Shown piece after piece: positions 14,112 through 28,636 of a stretch of DNA of 64,000 nt. The DNA lies in assembly GCF_000252445.1 (NCBI RefSeq), contig NC_017790.1, positions 2,861,087 to 2,925,086 of the forward strand, in the 5' to 3' direction. This stretch comes from Deinococcus gobiensis I-0. GTDB taxonomy: Bacteria; Deinococcota; Deinococci; Deinococcales; Deinococcaceae. Position 1 is the stretch's first letter; each line of letters starts with the position of its first letter. The notes beneath the pieces were generated by a model. That model ran no database searches, was not told the DNA's origin, and saw nothing but the letters and a program-made list of their open reading frames with translations. The translations under genes were made by a program, and so were the position numbers.

Positions 14112-14579
14112 CTACTCGGTGTCCAGCTCCAGCGCGTAACACAGGCTGTTCTCGACGCCCACGTAGTAGCCGTAGTTGGGAATGCGGGTAAAGCCCGCCG
14201 ATTCGTACAGCCCGATGGCCTCAGGCTGGCCGTCGCCGGTTTCCAGCACCAGCCGCCGGTAGCCTGCCGCGCGGCCCTGCGCGACCAGCTCGGTCAGGAC
14301 GGCGCGCCCCAGGCCCCGCCCGCGCGCCTGCGGCACGGTGTACATGCGCTTGATCTCGGCCTCTTGTGCGTCCAGGCGTTTCAGGGCCCCGCAGGCGAGC
14401 AGCTCGCCGCCCTCCTCGGCCACCACGAGCACCGAGCCCTCGCCCGCCAGAACGGAGGGGTCGAAGGGCTCGGTGCGCTCGTCGGTGTCGGCGTACAGCG
14501 CCCGCAGCTCACGCTGCTGCGCGGTCATGAGGGCGGTGGCGCGGGGGTCGGCCGGGGACAGGCGCTGAATCCGGGACAT
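14112..14579 (-). CDS. GNAT family N-acetyltransferase
   Basis: A 155-aa single-domain GNAT. The acetyl-CoA motif A is 'VPQARGRGLGRAVL' (about residues 82-95), after a typical 'EIKRMYV'-like strand, and motif B is 'GLYESAGFTRIPNYG'. Such enzymes acetylate small amines, antibiotics or protein N-termini. The substrate is not predictable. TACCCT lies five bases before ATG 14579, so the gene appears to have its own leaderless promoter downstream of copA. Confidence 0.85.
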   Translation of the reverse strand: MSRIQRLSPADPRATALMTAQQRELRALYADTDERTEPFDPSVLAGEGSVLVVAEEGGELLACGALKRLDAQEAEIKRMYTVPQARGRGLGRAVLTELVAQGRAAGYRRLVLETGDGQPEAIGLYESAGFTRIPNYGYYVGVENSLCYALELDTE

Positions 14580-14584
14580 GGCCC

Positions 14585-14590
14585 AGGGTA
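14585..14590 (-). promoter_or_regulatory. Leaderless -10 box of the GNAT gene
   Basis: Minus-strand TACCCT with a five-base spacer to ATG 14579. Confidence 0.5.
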
Positions 14591-14608
14591 AAGGAAAGGG
14601 CCGGCGGC

Positions 14609-17167
<2,559 letters not shown>

Positions 17168-17173
17168 ACTTCT

Positions 17174-17202
17174 ATGCTATCCCCCCAGGGAGGGTACGGC
17201 AA
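17174..17202 (-). promoter_or_regulatory. copA promoter (-35 TTGCCG, 17-bp spacer, -10 TAGCAT)
   Basis: On the minus strand TTGCCG (17202-17197) and TAGCAT (17179-17174) are exactly 17 bp apart, and ATG 17167 follows six bases after the -10. The mRNA should be leaderless. Confidence 0.75.
17178..17196. promoter_or_regulatory. Candidate CsoR operator
   Basis: The 19-bp near-palindrome TATCCCCCCAGGGAGGGTA matches its own reverse complement at all but two base pairs around the centre. It has the TA-C-run/G-run-TA form of known CsoR operators and fills the copA promoter spacer. The related half ACCCTCCC recurs directly after the copZ -35 box at 17256-17263. Confidence 0.65.
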
Positions 17203-17251
17203 GCCTCATGGCAACAACTCTTATGGAGAGATTCTTAAGGGTCATTTCTTC

Positions 17252-17280
17252 TTGACACCCTCCCCCCCTGGATTTACCCT
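17252..17280 (+). promoter_or_regulatory. copZ promoter (-35 TTGACA, 17-bp spacer, -10 TACCCT)
   Basis: TTGACA at 17252-17257 and TACCCT at 17275-17280 have a 17-bp spacer. ATG 17287 is six bases downstream, so the transcript is leaderless. The spacer starts with a C-rich half-site like that in the copA operator. Confidence 0.8.
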
Positions 17281-17286
17281 GACTCC

Positions 17287-17493
17287 ATGACCACTGAACT
17301 GAACATCACCGGGATGAGCTGCGGGCACTGCGTGAAGGCGGTCGAGAAGGCGCTGACGGCCGTGCCCGGCGTGGAGGCCGCGCAGGTGGACCTCGCCCAG
17401 GGCCGCGCGACGGTGCAGGGCGCCGCCGACCCACAGACCCTGATCGCCGCCGTGCAGGAGGAGGGCTACAGCGCGCAGGTGGCGGGCGCGTGA
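17287..17493 (+). CDS. copZ: Copper chaperone CopZ (HMA domain)
   Basis: A 68-aa single heavy-metal-associated domain with the Cu(I)-binding motif GMSCGHC near residue 9 and the usual beta-alpha-beta-beta-alpha-beta length. It carries Cu(I) to CopA and to the CsoR repressor in the cytoplasm. First gene of copZ-DUF305-csoR, with the stop overlapping the next GTG (GTGA). Leaderless promoter at 17252-17280. Confidence 0.95.
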   Translation: MTTELNITGMSCGHCVKAVEKALTAVPGVEAAQVDLAQGRATVQGAADPQTLIAAVQEEGYSAQVAGA

Positions 17494-18101
17494 GGGGGGC
17501 GCGGCTGGCGCTGCTGGGCACCCTGCTGACGGGCGCGGCGCTGGCCGGGGGCCGGGAGCCGGGGCCGGTCGGGACGCCGGGCGCGCACGATATGGCGGGG
17601 CACGGCATGCCCATGTCCGGGTCCATGTCCGGCCTGTCCATGACCGCCATGAACGCGCAGATGCTCGCGGAGCTGCGTCCCCTCTCGGGCCGCGCCTTCG
17701 ACATCCGCTGGACGCAGCTGATGGGCATGCACCACCGCATGGCCGTGGAGATGGCCCGGACCGAACTGGGCCGGGGCCGCGCCCCCCGCGTGCAGGCGCT
17801 GGCCCGGCAGATCGTCGCCGAGCAGAGCGCCGAGCTGACGCGGATGGCCGGCTGGCTGCGGACCTGGGGCGCCACCGAGGACTCCATGCCCATGCCCCAC
17901 ATGATGCCCCCGGCCGCCGGCGACACCGACCGCTGGTTCCTGGCCGAGATGATCCCCCACCACCAGGGCGCGGTAGACATGGGCCGCCTCGTGCCCGCGC
18001 GGACGCAGACGGCAGAGGTGCGGACGCTGGCCGCGAGCATCGTCCGCTCGCAGAGTGCCGAGATCGCGCAGTTCCGGGCGCTGCTGCGGGGACAGCCATG
18101 A
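17490..18101 (+). CDS. Exported Met/His-rich DUF305 protein
   Basis: A 203-aa protein with GTG start overlapping the copZ stop, an N-terminal signal peptide (about residues 1-20), a Met/His/Gly-rich stretch ('HDMAGHGMPMSGSMSGLSM', about 33-51) and two DUF305 four-helix repeats with 'MGMHHRMAVEMA' and 'EMIPHHQGAVDM'. DUF305 proteins sit in copper and silver resistance loci and are thought to bind metal in the envelope. The context between copZ and csoR supports that. It is coupled to csoR by an ATGA overlap. Confidence 0.88.
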   Translation: MRGARLALLGTLLTGAALAGGREPGPVGTPGAHDMAGHGMPMSGSMSGLSMTAMNAQMLAELRPLSGRAFDIRWTQLMGMHHRMAVEMARTELGRGRAPRVQALARQIVAEQSAELTRMAGWLRTWGATEDSMPMPHMMPPAAGDTDRWFLAEMIPHHQGAVDMGRLVPARTQTAEVRTLAASIVRSQSAEIAQFRALLRGQP

Positions 18102-18418
18102 GCGCCGGGCCGGAAGCGGACGCGGCCTGCGGGGCCCACGCCGATCACCTGTGCATGCCGACCGAGGCCCGCAAGCGCGCCATGCGCCGCCTGAGCATCG
18201 CGCGCGGGCACCTCGACAGCATCGTGCGGATGCTGGAAAAGGACGACGTGTACTGCGTGGACGTGCTGCGCCAGATCAAGGCCGTGCAGGGCGCACTGTC
18301 GGGCGCGGGCGACGTGGTGCTGCGCGGGCACCTGGAAACCCACGTGGCGACCGCCCACGAGCGCGGAGACACGACCGAGATCGTCGAAGAACTCATGGAA
18401 GCGCTGCGCTACCGCTGA
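18098..18418 (+). CDS. csoR: Copper-sensing repressor CsoR (C-H-H type)
   Basis: A 106-aa all-helical DUF156 protein. The metal ligands fall at Cys53, His78 and His82, with the same 25 and 4 residue spacing as the Cys36-His61-Cys65 set of mycobacterial CsoR, but the last ligand is His. A C-H-H set is known from Thermus CsoR, which responds to Cu and some other metals. The Cys-rich N-terminus (C11, C19) is an extension. As last gene of the operon it should repress both copA and copZ and release on Cu(I) binding. Confidence 0.92.
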   Translation: MSAGPEADAACGAHADHLCMPTEARKRAMRRLSIARGHLDSIVRMLEKDDVYCVDVLRQIKAVQGALSGAGDVVLRGHLETHVATAHERGDTTEIVEELMEALRYR

Positions 18419-18459
18419 GGTGCCCACAGCCCCTCCTTCCCACGCGGGAGGAGCGCTGT

Positions 18460-19709
18460 TCATCGGCGCCGCAAGGCCGCCGGCAGCGCGAGCAGGTCGG
18501 CCAGCCCCGAGGCGGGCAGCAGCGCGTCGAGGTGCGGCAGGGCCGCCGCCACCGCGCGCTGTACCGGCCGGTAGCCGGGCAGCCCGGCCAGCGGCGAAAG
18601 CCACACGACCAGCCCCGCCCGGGCGGCGAGGTCGCGCATGGCGCGGCGCACGAGGTCGGGATCACCCGTGTCCAGCCCGTCGCTGAGGATGAGCAGCGCC
18701 GTGTCGGGCGTCACGCGGGCGCGCTCGTCGCGGGCGAGGCGCAGCAGGCTCTGGCCGATGCGGGTGCCGCCGCCCCAGGCCCCGGCCTCCTGCGGCAGCG
18801 CCAGCGGGGCGCCGGGGGCCGCGCCGCGCAGCCGGGGGGTCAGGCGCACGAGGTCGGTGCTGAACACGTAGACCTCGACCCGCCGGGCGCGCAGGTGCAG
18901 CGCCTGGGCAAAGCGCAGCAGCAGCGCGGCGTCGCGGCCCATGCTGCGGCTGCCGTCCAGCACGATCAGGACGCGCGCCTGTGTACGCGGCCGCCCCAGC
19001 CAGCGCAGCCGCGCCGGGTCGCCCCCGGTGCGCGCCGCCGCCCGCAGGGTGCGCCGCAGGTCCAGCACCCGCCCGCGCGCCTGCGGCACCCGCCGGTGCC
19101 GGGGGGCCAGCCGCAACGCTGCCAGAAAAGCCCCCGCCGCCCGCAGCAGCGTGCCCAGATCGTCGGGGGGCAGCGCCCCTTCCCCGCCCGCCCCCGGCTG
19201 ATCGCTGAGCCGGGCGAACTGCACCGGGGCGGGTGGGCCGTCCTGCTCGGCGTCCGGCCCCAGCTGCGGCGCCCCGGCAGCACCGGGCATGGCGTCGTCG
19301 GCTGCCACAGGAGGCGGCTCGGGCAGGTCGCGGGGCGGGGCCGGCGCGCCCTCCTCCTGGGCCGGTTCGGGCCGGGGCGCGCCGGGCTGCGGCTGCGCCG
19401 GGCCGGGTTCGGGCACGCCGGGGGCCGCCGAGGGCAGGGTCGGCAGCTCGGGCGGCGGCAGGTCGCCGGGCAGAAACACGGCCGCGAATTCGGCGTCGAA
19501 CACCCGCAGCTCGGCGCGCGAGGCACACAGCACGGCCCGCAGCGCGGCGCGCACCTCGCGCACGCGGCCCAGGTCCACCACACCCAGCGCCCGCAGGGCG
19601 TCACCGACCTCGCCGGGGCCGATCAGAAAGCCGTGCCGGGTACGCAGCCGCGCGGCGAGGCGCAGGACCAGGGCCGGCACGGCTTCCGGCGACAGGGGGG
19701 CCGGCCCGG

Positions 19710-19713
<4 letters not shown>
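18460..19713 (-). CDS. coxE: VWA-domain protein CoxE-like
   Basis: A 417-aa protein with an N-terminal helical domain (1-95), a long Pro/Ala/Glu-rich linker (about 95-195) and a C-terminal VWA domain with MIDAS 'LDGSRSM' and 'ILSDGLDTGD'. This is the CoxE architecture: VWA partner of the MoxR-type ATPase CoxD in maturing the [CuSMoO2] or related active site of molybdenum hydroxylases. Its start overlaps the moxR stop by four bases. The linker is longer and more biased than in typical CoxE. Confidence 0.85.
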
Positions 19714-20576
<863 letters not shown>

Positions 20577-20577
20577 C

Positions 20578-21042
20578 CTAGGCCAGCGTCCCCGAGGCGG
20601 CCTCGACACTGGCGCTCATGTTCTGGAAGGTCTTCTGGATGAGCTTCTGGGCCTGCGCGTCGAGCAGCCGCCCGCCCACCGTCGCCACCGGCCCGCGCAT
20701 GGTGGCGTCGCCGGTCCAGTCGAGGGTGGTCGTGCCGTCGCCGTTGTCCACGACGGTCGCCCCGGCCAGCAGGTCCACGACACTGCCCAGACCCCCGCCG
20801 TTCACCTTGACGTTCACGCGCCCCGCGTCCTCCTCGGGCTGCACCTCGATACCGAACCTGAACTTGCCGCGCACCATCCCCACGCCGACCTGCACGGTGG
20901 CGTCCATGTGGGTGGCGTCCCTGACCTGCACGTCCTGCACGTCGGGCAGGCAGCGCGCCACGCGCTCGGGGTCGCGCACGAAGGCCCAGACGGCGGCGGG
21001 CGGGGCCTTGACGTGTTCCTGGCCGGAATAGTTGAGTTTCAT
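20578..21042 (-). CDS. coxG: CoxG-like SRPBCC protein
   Basis: ATG 21042 is chosen over 21081 for the GGAGGT eight bases upstream. The 154-aa product is a START-fold (SRPBCC) protein with the CoxG start 'MKLNYSGQEHVKAPPAAVWAF' split pattern and 'DATVQVGVGMVRGKFRF'. In CO-dehydrogenase loci CoxG is thought to anchor the enzyme to the membrane or assist assembly. First gene of the operon, with -10 TACAAT at 21118-21113 and a leader of about 65 bases. Confidence 0.85.
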   Translation of the reverse strand: MKLNYSGQEHVKAPPAAVWAFVRDPERVARCLPDVQDVQVRDATHMDATVQVGVGMVRGKFRFGIEVQPEEDAGRVNVKVNGGGLGSVVDLLAGATVVDNGDGTTTLDWTGDATMRGPVATVGGRLLDAQAQKLIQKTFQNMSASVEAASGTLA

Positions 21043-21112
21043 CGGGGGCACCTCCGAATGGGGGCGGGGACGGGCGGGCACGGGAGCGGGCCGGGAGTTG
21101 TGCGGTACGCCG

Positions 21113-21118
21113 ATTGTA
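21113..21118 (-). promoter_or_regulatory. -10 box of the coxG operon
   Basis: Minus-strand TACAAT, 70 bases before ATG 21042, back-to-back with the mocA-like promoter. Confidence 0.45.
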
Positions 21119-21131
21119 CCGGGCGCGGGCC

Positions 21132-21137
21132 TAGCAT
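21132..21137 (+). promoter_or_regulatory. Leaderless -10 box of the mocA-like gene
   Basis: TAGCAT, six bases, ATG 21144. No SD. Confidence 0.6.
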
Positions 21138-21143
21138 GTCGCC

Positions 21144-21797
21144 ATGCTTCTCCCTGCGCCTTCTCCTGTCCCCCACCGGCTCGGCGTGCTGCTCGCGGCC
21201 GGGCGCAGCACGCGCATGGGCACGCCCAAACAGCTCGCGCCGCTCGGCGGTCAGGCGCTGTGCCGCCACGCGGCCGGGGCGCTGGCGGCCGGGGGTTACG
21301 GCGCGCTGCTGGCCGTCGTGCCCCCCGGCGAGGTCGGGGCGGCCGTGCGCGCGGCGCTGGCGGGGCTGCCCTTCGCCTTCACCGAGAACCCCGAGCCCGG
21401 GCGCGGGCTGGCCTCGTCCTTCCGGGCAGCGGCGGCGTGGGCGCTCGCGCAGCCCCGGCCCTTCGCCGCCGTGACCTTCGCGCTCGCCGACATGCCGCTG
21501 GTCACGCCCGCGACCCACGCGGCGCTGGCCGGGGCCTTCGCCGATACGGGCGCGCCCGCCGTCCTGGCCCGCTACGGCGAGGGCGAGGCGGCCGTCCATG
21601 CCCCGCCGCACCTGTTCCGGGCCGACCTGCTAGGGCGCGTCGCCGCGCTGCCCGACGCCGACCACGGCCCCCGCGCCCTGCTGCGCGAGTACGCCGCCAG
21701 CACGGTCACGGTGCCGCGCCCGGCCGCCGAACTGCTCGACGTGGACACGCCCGAGGCGCTGGCGCGGGCGCGGGGGCTGTTCGGCGCCTCAGACTGA
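21144..21797 (+). CDS. MobA/MocA-like nucleotidyltransferase (molybdopterin cytidylyltransferase type)
   Basis: A 217-aa NTP-transferase with the signature 'LLAAGRSTRMGTPKQL' (residues 16-31), 'ADMPLVTPATHAAL' for metal binding and 'DVDTPEALARA' at the end. It is closest in form to MocA/CoxI-type enzymes that add CMP to molybdopterin for xanthine-oxidase-family hydroxylases, rather than MobA. The divergent coxG-coxD-coxE operon supports that assignment. Cytoplasmic. No structural hydroxylase gene is nearby. Confidence 0.82.
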   Translation: MLLPAPSPVPHRLGVLLAAGRSTRMGTPKQLAPLGGQALCRHAAGALAAGGYGALLAVVPPGEVGAAVRAALAGLPFAFTENPEPGRGLASSFRAAAAWALAQPRPFAAVTFALADMPLVTPATHAALAGAFADTGAPAVLARYGEGEAAVHAPPHLFRADLLGRVAALPDADHGPRALLREYAASTVTVPRPAAELLDVDTPEALARARGLFGASD

Positions 21798-21873
21798 CGC
21801 CGGGTCACGCACATGAACGTTTGACCGGTTCCCCACTCCTGCACCGGCGACCCGGCTCCAGAACAATGGGCGC

Positions 21874-22803
21874 ATGTCCACGCCTCCCCCTTCCCCACTG
21901 CCCGGCTTCACCGAGGGCGCGCAGGTCATCCATGTTCCGGGCGACCGGCCCCCGGTGGACGAATTCAGCCACGTCGTGTACTCGCAGGTCCGGAACGGCC
22001 CCGCCGTGCGCGCCCTGCACCTGATCCTGCTCGTGCCGCGCACCGGGGCGCCCAAGCCGGCCGTCGTGTACTTTCCGGGCGGCGGCTTCACCTCGGCCGC
22101 GCACGGCAAATTCTTCGAGATGCGCGCCGCGCTGGCCGCTGCGGGCTTCGTGGTCGCGGCGGCGGAATACCGCACCGTGCCCGACACCTTTCCCGCGCCG
22201 GTCGAGGACGGCAAGGCGGCCGTGCGCTACCTGCGGGCCCACGCCGCCGACTACGGCATCGACCCCGCGCGCATCGGCGTGCTGGGCGACTCGGCGGGCG
22301 GCTACCTCGCGCAGATGGTGGGCCTGACCGGGGACGAGCCGGCCTTCGACCGGGGCGACCACCTGGGCGAGTCCTCCGGGGTGCAGGCGGTCGCCACGCT
22401 GTACGGCATCTCCGACCTGCTGAACATCGGCGAGGGCTTCGGGGCCGACGTGCAGCGCGTCCACGCCTCGCCCGCCGTCACCGAGGCGCTGCTATTGCAC
22501 GGCCCGGCCTTCGGCGACTCGGCGGGCGGGCCGGTGGACCGCGACCCGGCCCAGGCCCGGCAGGCCAGCCCGGTCGGCCACCTCGGCGGCCCCAAGCCCC
22601 CGTTCCTGATTCTGCACGGCAGCGCGGACCAGCTCGTGTCCCCGGTGCAGAGCCGTCAGCTCTACGAGGGCCTGCGCGGCGCGGGCCAGAGCGCCGAGTA
22701 CCTGCTCGTCGAGGGCGCGGGCCACGGGGACGGGCCGTGGTATCAGCCGGAGCTGATCGGGCGGGTCGTGGCCTGGTTCGGCCGTCAGCTCGGGCGGGGC
22801 TGA
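21874..22803 (+). CDS. Alpha/beta-hydrolase, BD-FAE/carboxylesterase family
   Basis: A 309-aa cytoplasmic esterase with oxyanion motif 'FPGGGFTSA' (in place of HGGG), nucleophile Ser140 in GDSAGG, Asp252 in 'LHGSADQLV' and His284 in 'GAGHGDG'. The family hydrolyses short-chain esters, kynurenine formamide or feruloyl esters. Substrate unknown. AACAAT lies six bases before ATG 21874 and may be a weak leaderless -10. Followed by a good terminator. Confidence 0.85.
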   Translation: MSTPPPSPLPGFTEGAQVIHVPGDRPPVDEFSHVVYSQVRNGPAVRALHLILLVPRTGAPKPAVVYFPGGGFTSAAHGKFFEMRAALAAAGFVVAAAEYRTVPDTFPAPVEDGKAAVRYLRAHAADYGIDPARIGVLGDSAGGYLAQMVGLTGDEPAFDRGDHLGESSGVQAVATLYGISDLLNIGEGFGADVQRVHASPAVTEALLLHGPAFGDSAGGPVDRDPAQARQASPVGHLGGPKPPFLILHGSADQLVSPVQSRQLYEGLRGAGQSAEYLLVEGAGHGDGPWYQPELIGRVVAWFGRQLGRG

Positions 22804-22847
22804 AGAACGGCCGCCCACGAGTAGGGCTCACAGCGGTGTCCAGTTCC

Positions 22848-22880
22848 GTTGAGGGGCCGACTGCAAGCCCCTCAACTTCA
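22848..22880 (+). terminator. Intrinsic terminator after the esterase
   Basis: GTTGAGGGGC pairs perfectly with GCCCCTCAAC over a nine-base loop, followed by TTCACTTCT. A second weaker hairpin at 22926-22952 (CCAGG/CCTGG core) may serve the convergent udk gene. Confidence 0.75.
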
Positions 22881-22965
22881 CTTCTGGCCGCTGTCCTTCT
22901 CGCTTGCCTACGCTGTTCGATTCAGAGGGACCAGGGACGACTCCTGGCCCCTTTGAACCCTGCTC

Positions 22966-24720
<1,755 letters not shown>

Positions 24721-24880
24721 CTAGCGCATCCGGCAAAAGGGCGTGCGGGCGCGCGTGCAGGGCGCGGACTTTGCCCGCCCCGGCGCGCCCTGACGGCACA
24801 GAACATGAAAGAAGGCTGTCAGAGGCGGCGCGTCAGGCTGAGGAACGTGAAGGTTTCGCACCGTCGCATCATCAAGACCT

Positions 24881-24919
24881 GCCTGGCCGGCCAACACTGC
24901 ACCTTTCGGCCGGGCAGGC
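24881..24919 (+). promoter_or_regulatory. Hairpin next to the ribosome binding site of the 24933 gene
   Basis: GCCTGGCCGGCC pairs with GGCCGGGCAGGC (one mismatch) across a 15-base loop. It ends directly before AGGGGGA and ATG 24933, so it could affect translation. Confidence 0.4.
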
Positions 24920-24932
24920 GCAGGGGGAACGC

Positions 24933-26354
24933 ATGGAACGCATAGCACCGCTGGCCAAGATCCTGGCTGAAGCGAACGGCATCGAGTGGCAGGGTCTGCA
25001 CGGCAGCGGTGAGGGCGGCCAGATCGTCGAGCAGGACATTCTGGACTACCTCACCCGCGTCATGAGCGGTGAGGCCGATCCGCCGTCCACGCCCGTGGAC
25101 GCCCCGCCGCCCGACTGGAACGGCGAGGACATCCCCGGCGGCGGCATGTTCGACGCCTCGGCCCTGAGCCGCGCGGGCGTGGACACCGACATCGCGCAGT
25201 TCGTCGAGCAGTCGCGCGCCCCCGCCGCGCCGGCCCAGAGCGGCCCGGTGTCGGCCGCCAGCGACTTCGAACTCGACGACGGCGAGGAAGACCTGCTGCT
25301 GCCCCCAACCCCGCAGCCCACGGCCCCGAGCGCGGTGGCCCCGGCGATGGCCGCCGCGCCGGCCCCGACCGCTGCGCCCATGCTGGGCCGCGCCGGCAGC
25401 GTGCCCACGCCGGCCACTCCGGCCACCCCGGTCCCCACCCCGGCCCCGGCGGCCCCCGCTGCGCCGGCCGGGGGCCTGGGCAACCTGCTCTCGCGCCTGT
25501 ACCAGAAGCCGGCGGCCCCGGCCCCCGAGCCGGCTGCACCTGTGGCCCCCGTGATGCCCGCCGCCTCCGCGCCGGTGAGCCCCCAGCCGGTCGTCCCCCC
25601 GGTCATGGCCGAGCCGGTCCAGACCCCGGCCGCGCCCGAGCCGGTCGTGCCCACGCCCGTGCTGCCCGGGCCGGTCGCCATACCGGCCCCCGCCCCCACC
25701 CCGACCCCCGCACACGAAATCGCGGTGCCTGTGGTAACCGCGCCGACCCCGGTCTACACGCCCGCCCCCGCACAACCCGAACCCGAGGCCGCGAAGCCCG
25801 CTGCGCCTGCCATGCCCGCACCGGTCATGCCCGCCCCCGTCCCGGCGCAGCCCGCCGCCACGGTCCAGGCCCCCACCAGCGCCACGCCGCGTGACGCCGT
25901 GTGGTTCGGCACCTACCTGCGCCGCGAGGCGAACGTGACCGGATTGATGGACCTGCACGGCCAGCTGTCCGAGGCGCTGGGCCGCGAGGTACCGCTCGCG
26001 CTGCTGCTGGCGCGCGCCGCGCAGCACCACGCCGCCGCGCTGGGTCTGGACACCCTGGCGATTCAGGACGTGCAGGCCAGCCGCGTGCGCGCCGTGCAGC
26101 CGGGCAGCCTCCGTGAGGCGCTCGCGGGCCTCGACGGCGACTTCGGCGGCACGCCGGACCTGCTCGTCGTGGACGCCGGGGCGCTGGACCTCGACGACCT
26201 GCACTACCCGCATGCCCTGAGCCTGAGCGTGGGCCGCGTGCAGGGGGGCCGCGTGGGCCTGAGCCTCCAGGGCGACGTGGAACCCGACAAGGCCGCGCGT
26301 TTCCTGGCGGGCGTCGCCCAGACCCTCGAAAAGCCGGTCGTCCTGCTCATCTGA
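24933..26354 (+). CDS. E3-binding-domain protein with Ala/Pro linker and degenerate E2-like C-domain
   Basis: ATG 24933 follows AGGGGGA. The 473-aa product starts with a peripheral-subunit-binding domain (about residues 3-42: 'PLAKILAEANGIEWQGLHGSG' pattern, with GGQIVEQDIL). A Pro/Ala-rich linker of about 200 residues follows, interrupted by one short island 'GGLGNLLSRLYQK'. The last 155 residues align in form with the 2-oxoacid dehydrogenase E2 catalytic domain, but the HxxxDG active site is replaced ('LSLQGDVEPDK') and there is no lipoyl domain. It probably binds E3 or E1 without acyltransferase activity. Function unknown. Confidence 0.75.
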   Translation: MERIAPLAKILAEANGIEWQGLHGSGEGGQIVEQDILDYLTRVMSGEADPPSTPVDAPPPDWNGEDIPGGGMFDASALSRAGVDTDIAQFVEQSRAPAAPAQSGPVSAASDFELDDGEEDLLLPPTPQPTAPSAVAPAMAAAPAPTAAPMLGRAGSVPTPATPATPVPTPAPAAPAAPAGGLGNLLSRLYQKPAAPAPEPAAPVAPVMPAASAPVSPQPVVPPVMAEPVQTPAAPEPVVPTPVLPGPVAIPAPAPTPTPAHEIAVPVVTAPTPVYTPAPAQPEPEAAKPAAPAMPAPVMPAPVPAQPAATVQAPTSATPRDAVWFGTYLRREANVTGLMDLHGQLSEALGREVPLALLLARAAQHHAAALGLDTLAIQDVQASRVRAVQPGSLREALAGLDGDFGGTPDLLVVDAGALDLDDLHYPHALSLSVGRVQGGRVGLSLQGDVEPDKAARFLAGVAQTLEKPVVLLI

Positions 26355-26454
26355 GCCCGACGCCCGCGCCGCCGGCCCCCGTCCCTGCGACCGGGGGCCG
26401 GCGCGGCTGTAGAGGCCGTCCAGACGGCCGCGGCGTTCCGCCGCCCCCACTTGC

Positions 26455-26460
26455 TACACT
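26455..26460 (+). promoter_or_regulatory. -10 box upstream of purA
   Basis: TACACT, 88 bases before the purA ATG and eight bases before a GTG that opens a 25-codon ORF. Confidence 0.5.
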
Positions 26461-26468
26461 GAGGCACG

Positions 26469-26546
26469 GTGCCACGCGCCGTGTTTTTTTTTGTCGCCCG
26501 ACCGGCGCAAAGAAGGGCAAGTCTGTGCGCGTGGCCGGAGGGCTGA
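26469..26546 (+). CDS. Possible leaderless leader peptide of purA
   Basis: GTG 26469 lies eight bases after TACACT and opens 25 codons (MPRAVFFFVARPAQRR, then ASLCAWPEG) ending TGA at 26544-26546, one base before the purA ATG. The FFF codons are a T9 run at 26484-26492. The ORF contains the purA ribosome binding site, so its translation could couple to purA. CACGG and CCGTG just before the T-run could also form a weak hairpin. Existence as a peptide is a hypothesis. Confidence 0.35.
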   Translation: MPRAVFFFVARPAQRRASLCAWPEG

Positions 26547-26547
26547 G

Positions 26548-27765
<1,218 letters not shown>

Positions 27766-27804
27766 ACCCGCCCCCCACCCCCTTGCCCCCAGGCGCGCCC
27801 GGCG

Positions 27805-27810
27805 TACACT
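27805..27810 (+). promoter_or_regulatory. -10 box of folE
   Basis: TACACT, 58 bases before the folE start. Here a normal leader with SD follows. Confidence 0.45.
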
Positions 27811-27868
27811 TGGGGGCGCTGCTCTGGCGGCCCGCACGCGCCGGCGGCCAGGGAGGAGGACCATCACC

Positions 27869-28495
<627 letters not shown>

Positions 28496-28636
28496 AGCGG
28501 GCCTGCGCACAGGGCCGGAGCCGGCCTCCGCCTTCCCCGGCGGGGGCTTCGTCGGCTTCAGGGGCAATTGGAAGCCCGGTCAGTGATCCGCGCGCGGCGC
28601 GGGCGCATACTTCCTGGCAAGAGGAGCCTGCTGACC

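Noticed and set aside
20577..20609. ATG 20609 as start of the MoxR-type ATPase
   Set aside because: It would overlap coxG by 32 bases; GTG 20576 directly after the coxG stop fits the operon and the family N-terminus better.
26465..26492. Simple transcription terminator before purA
   Set aside because: The stem is only five base pairs and the first arm overlaps the predicted start of transcription, so a plain terminator is doubtful; kept only as part of the leader hypothesis.
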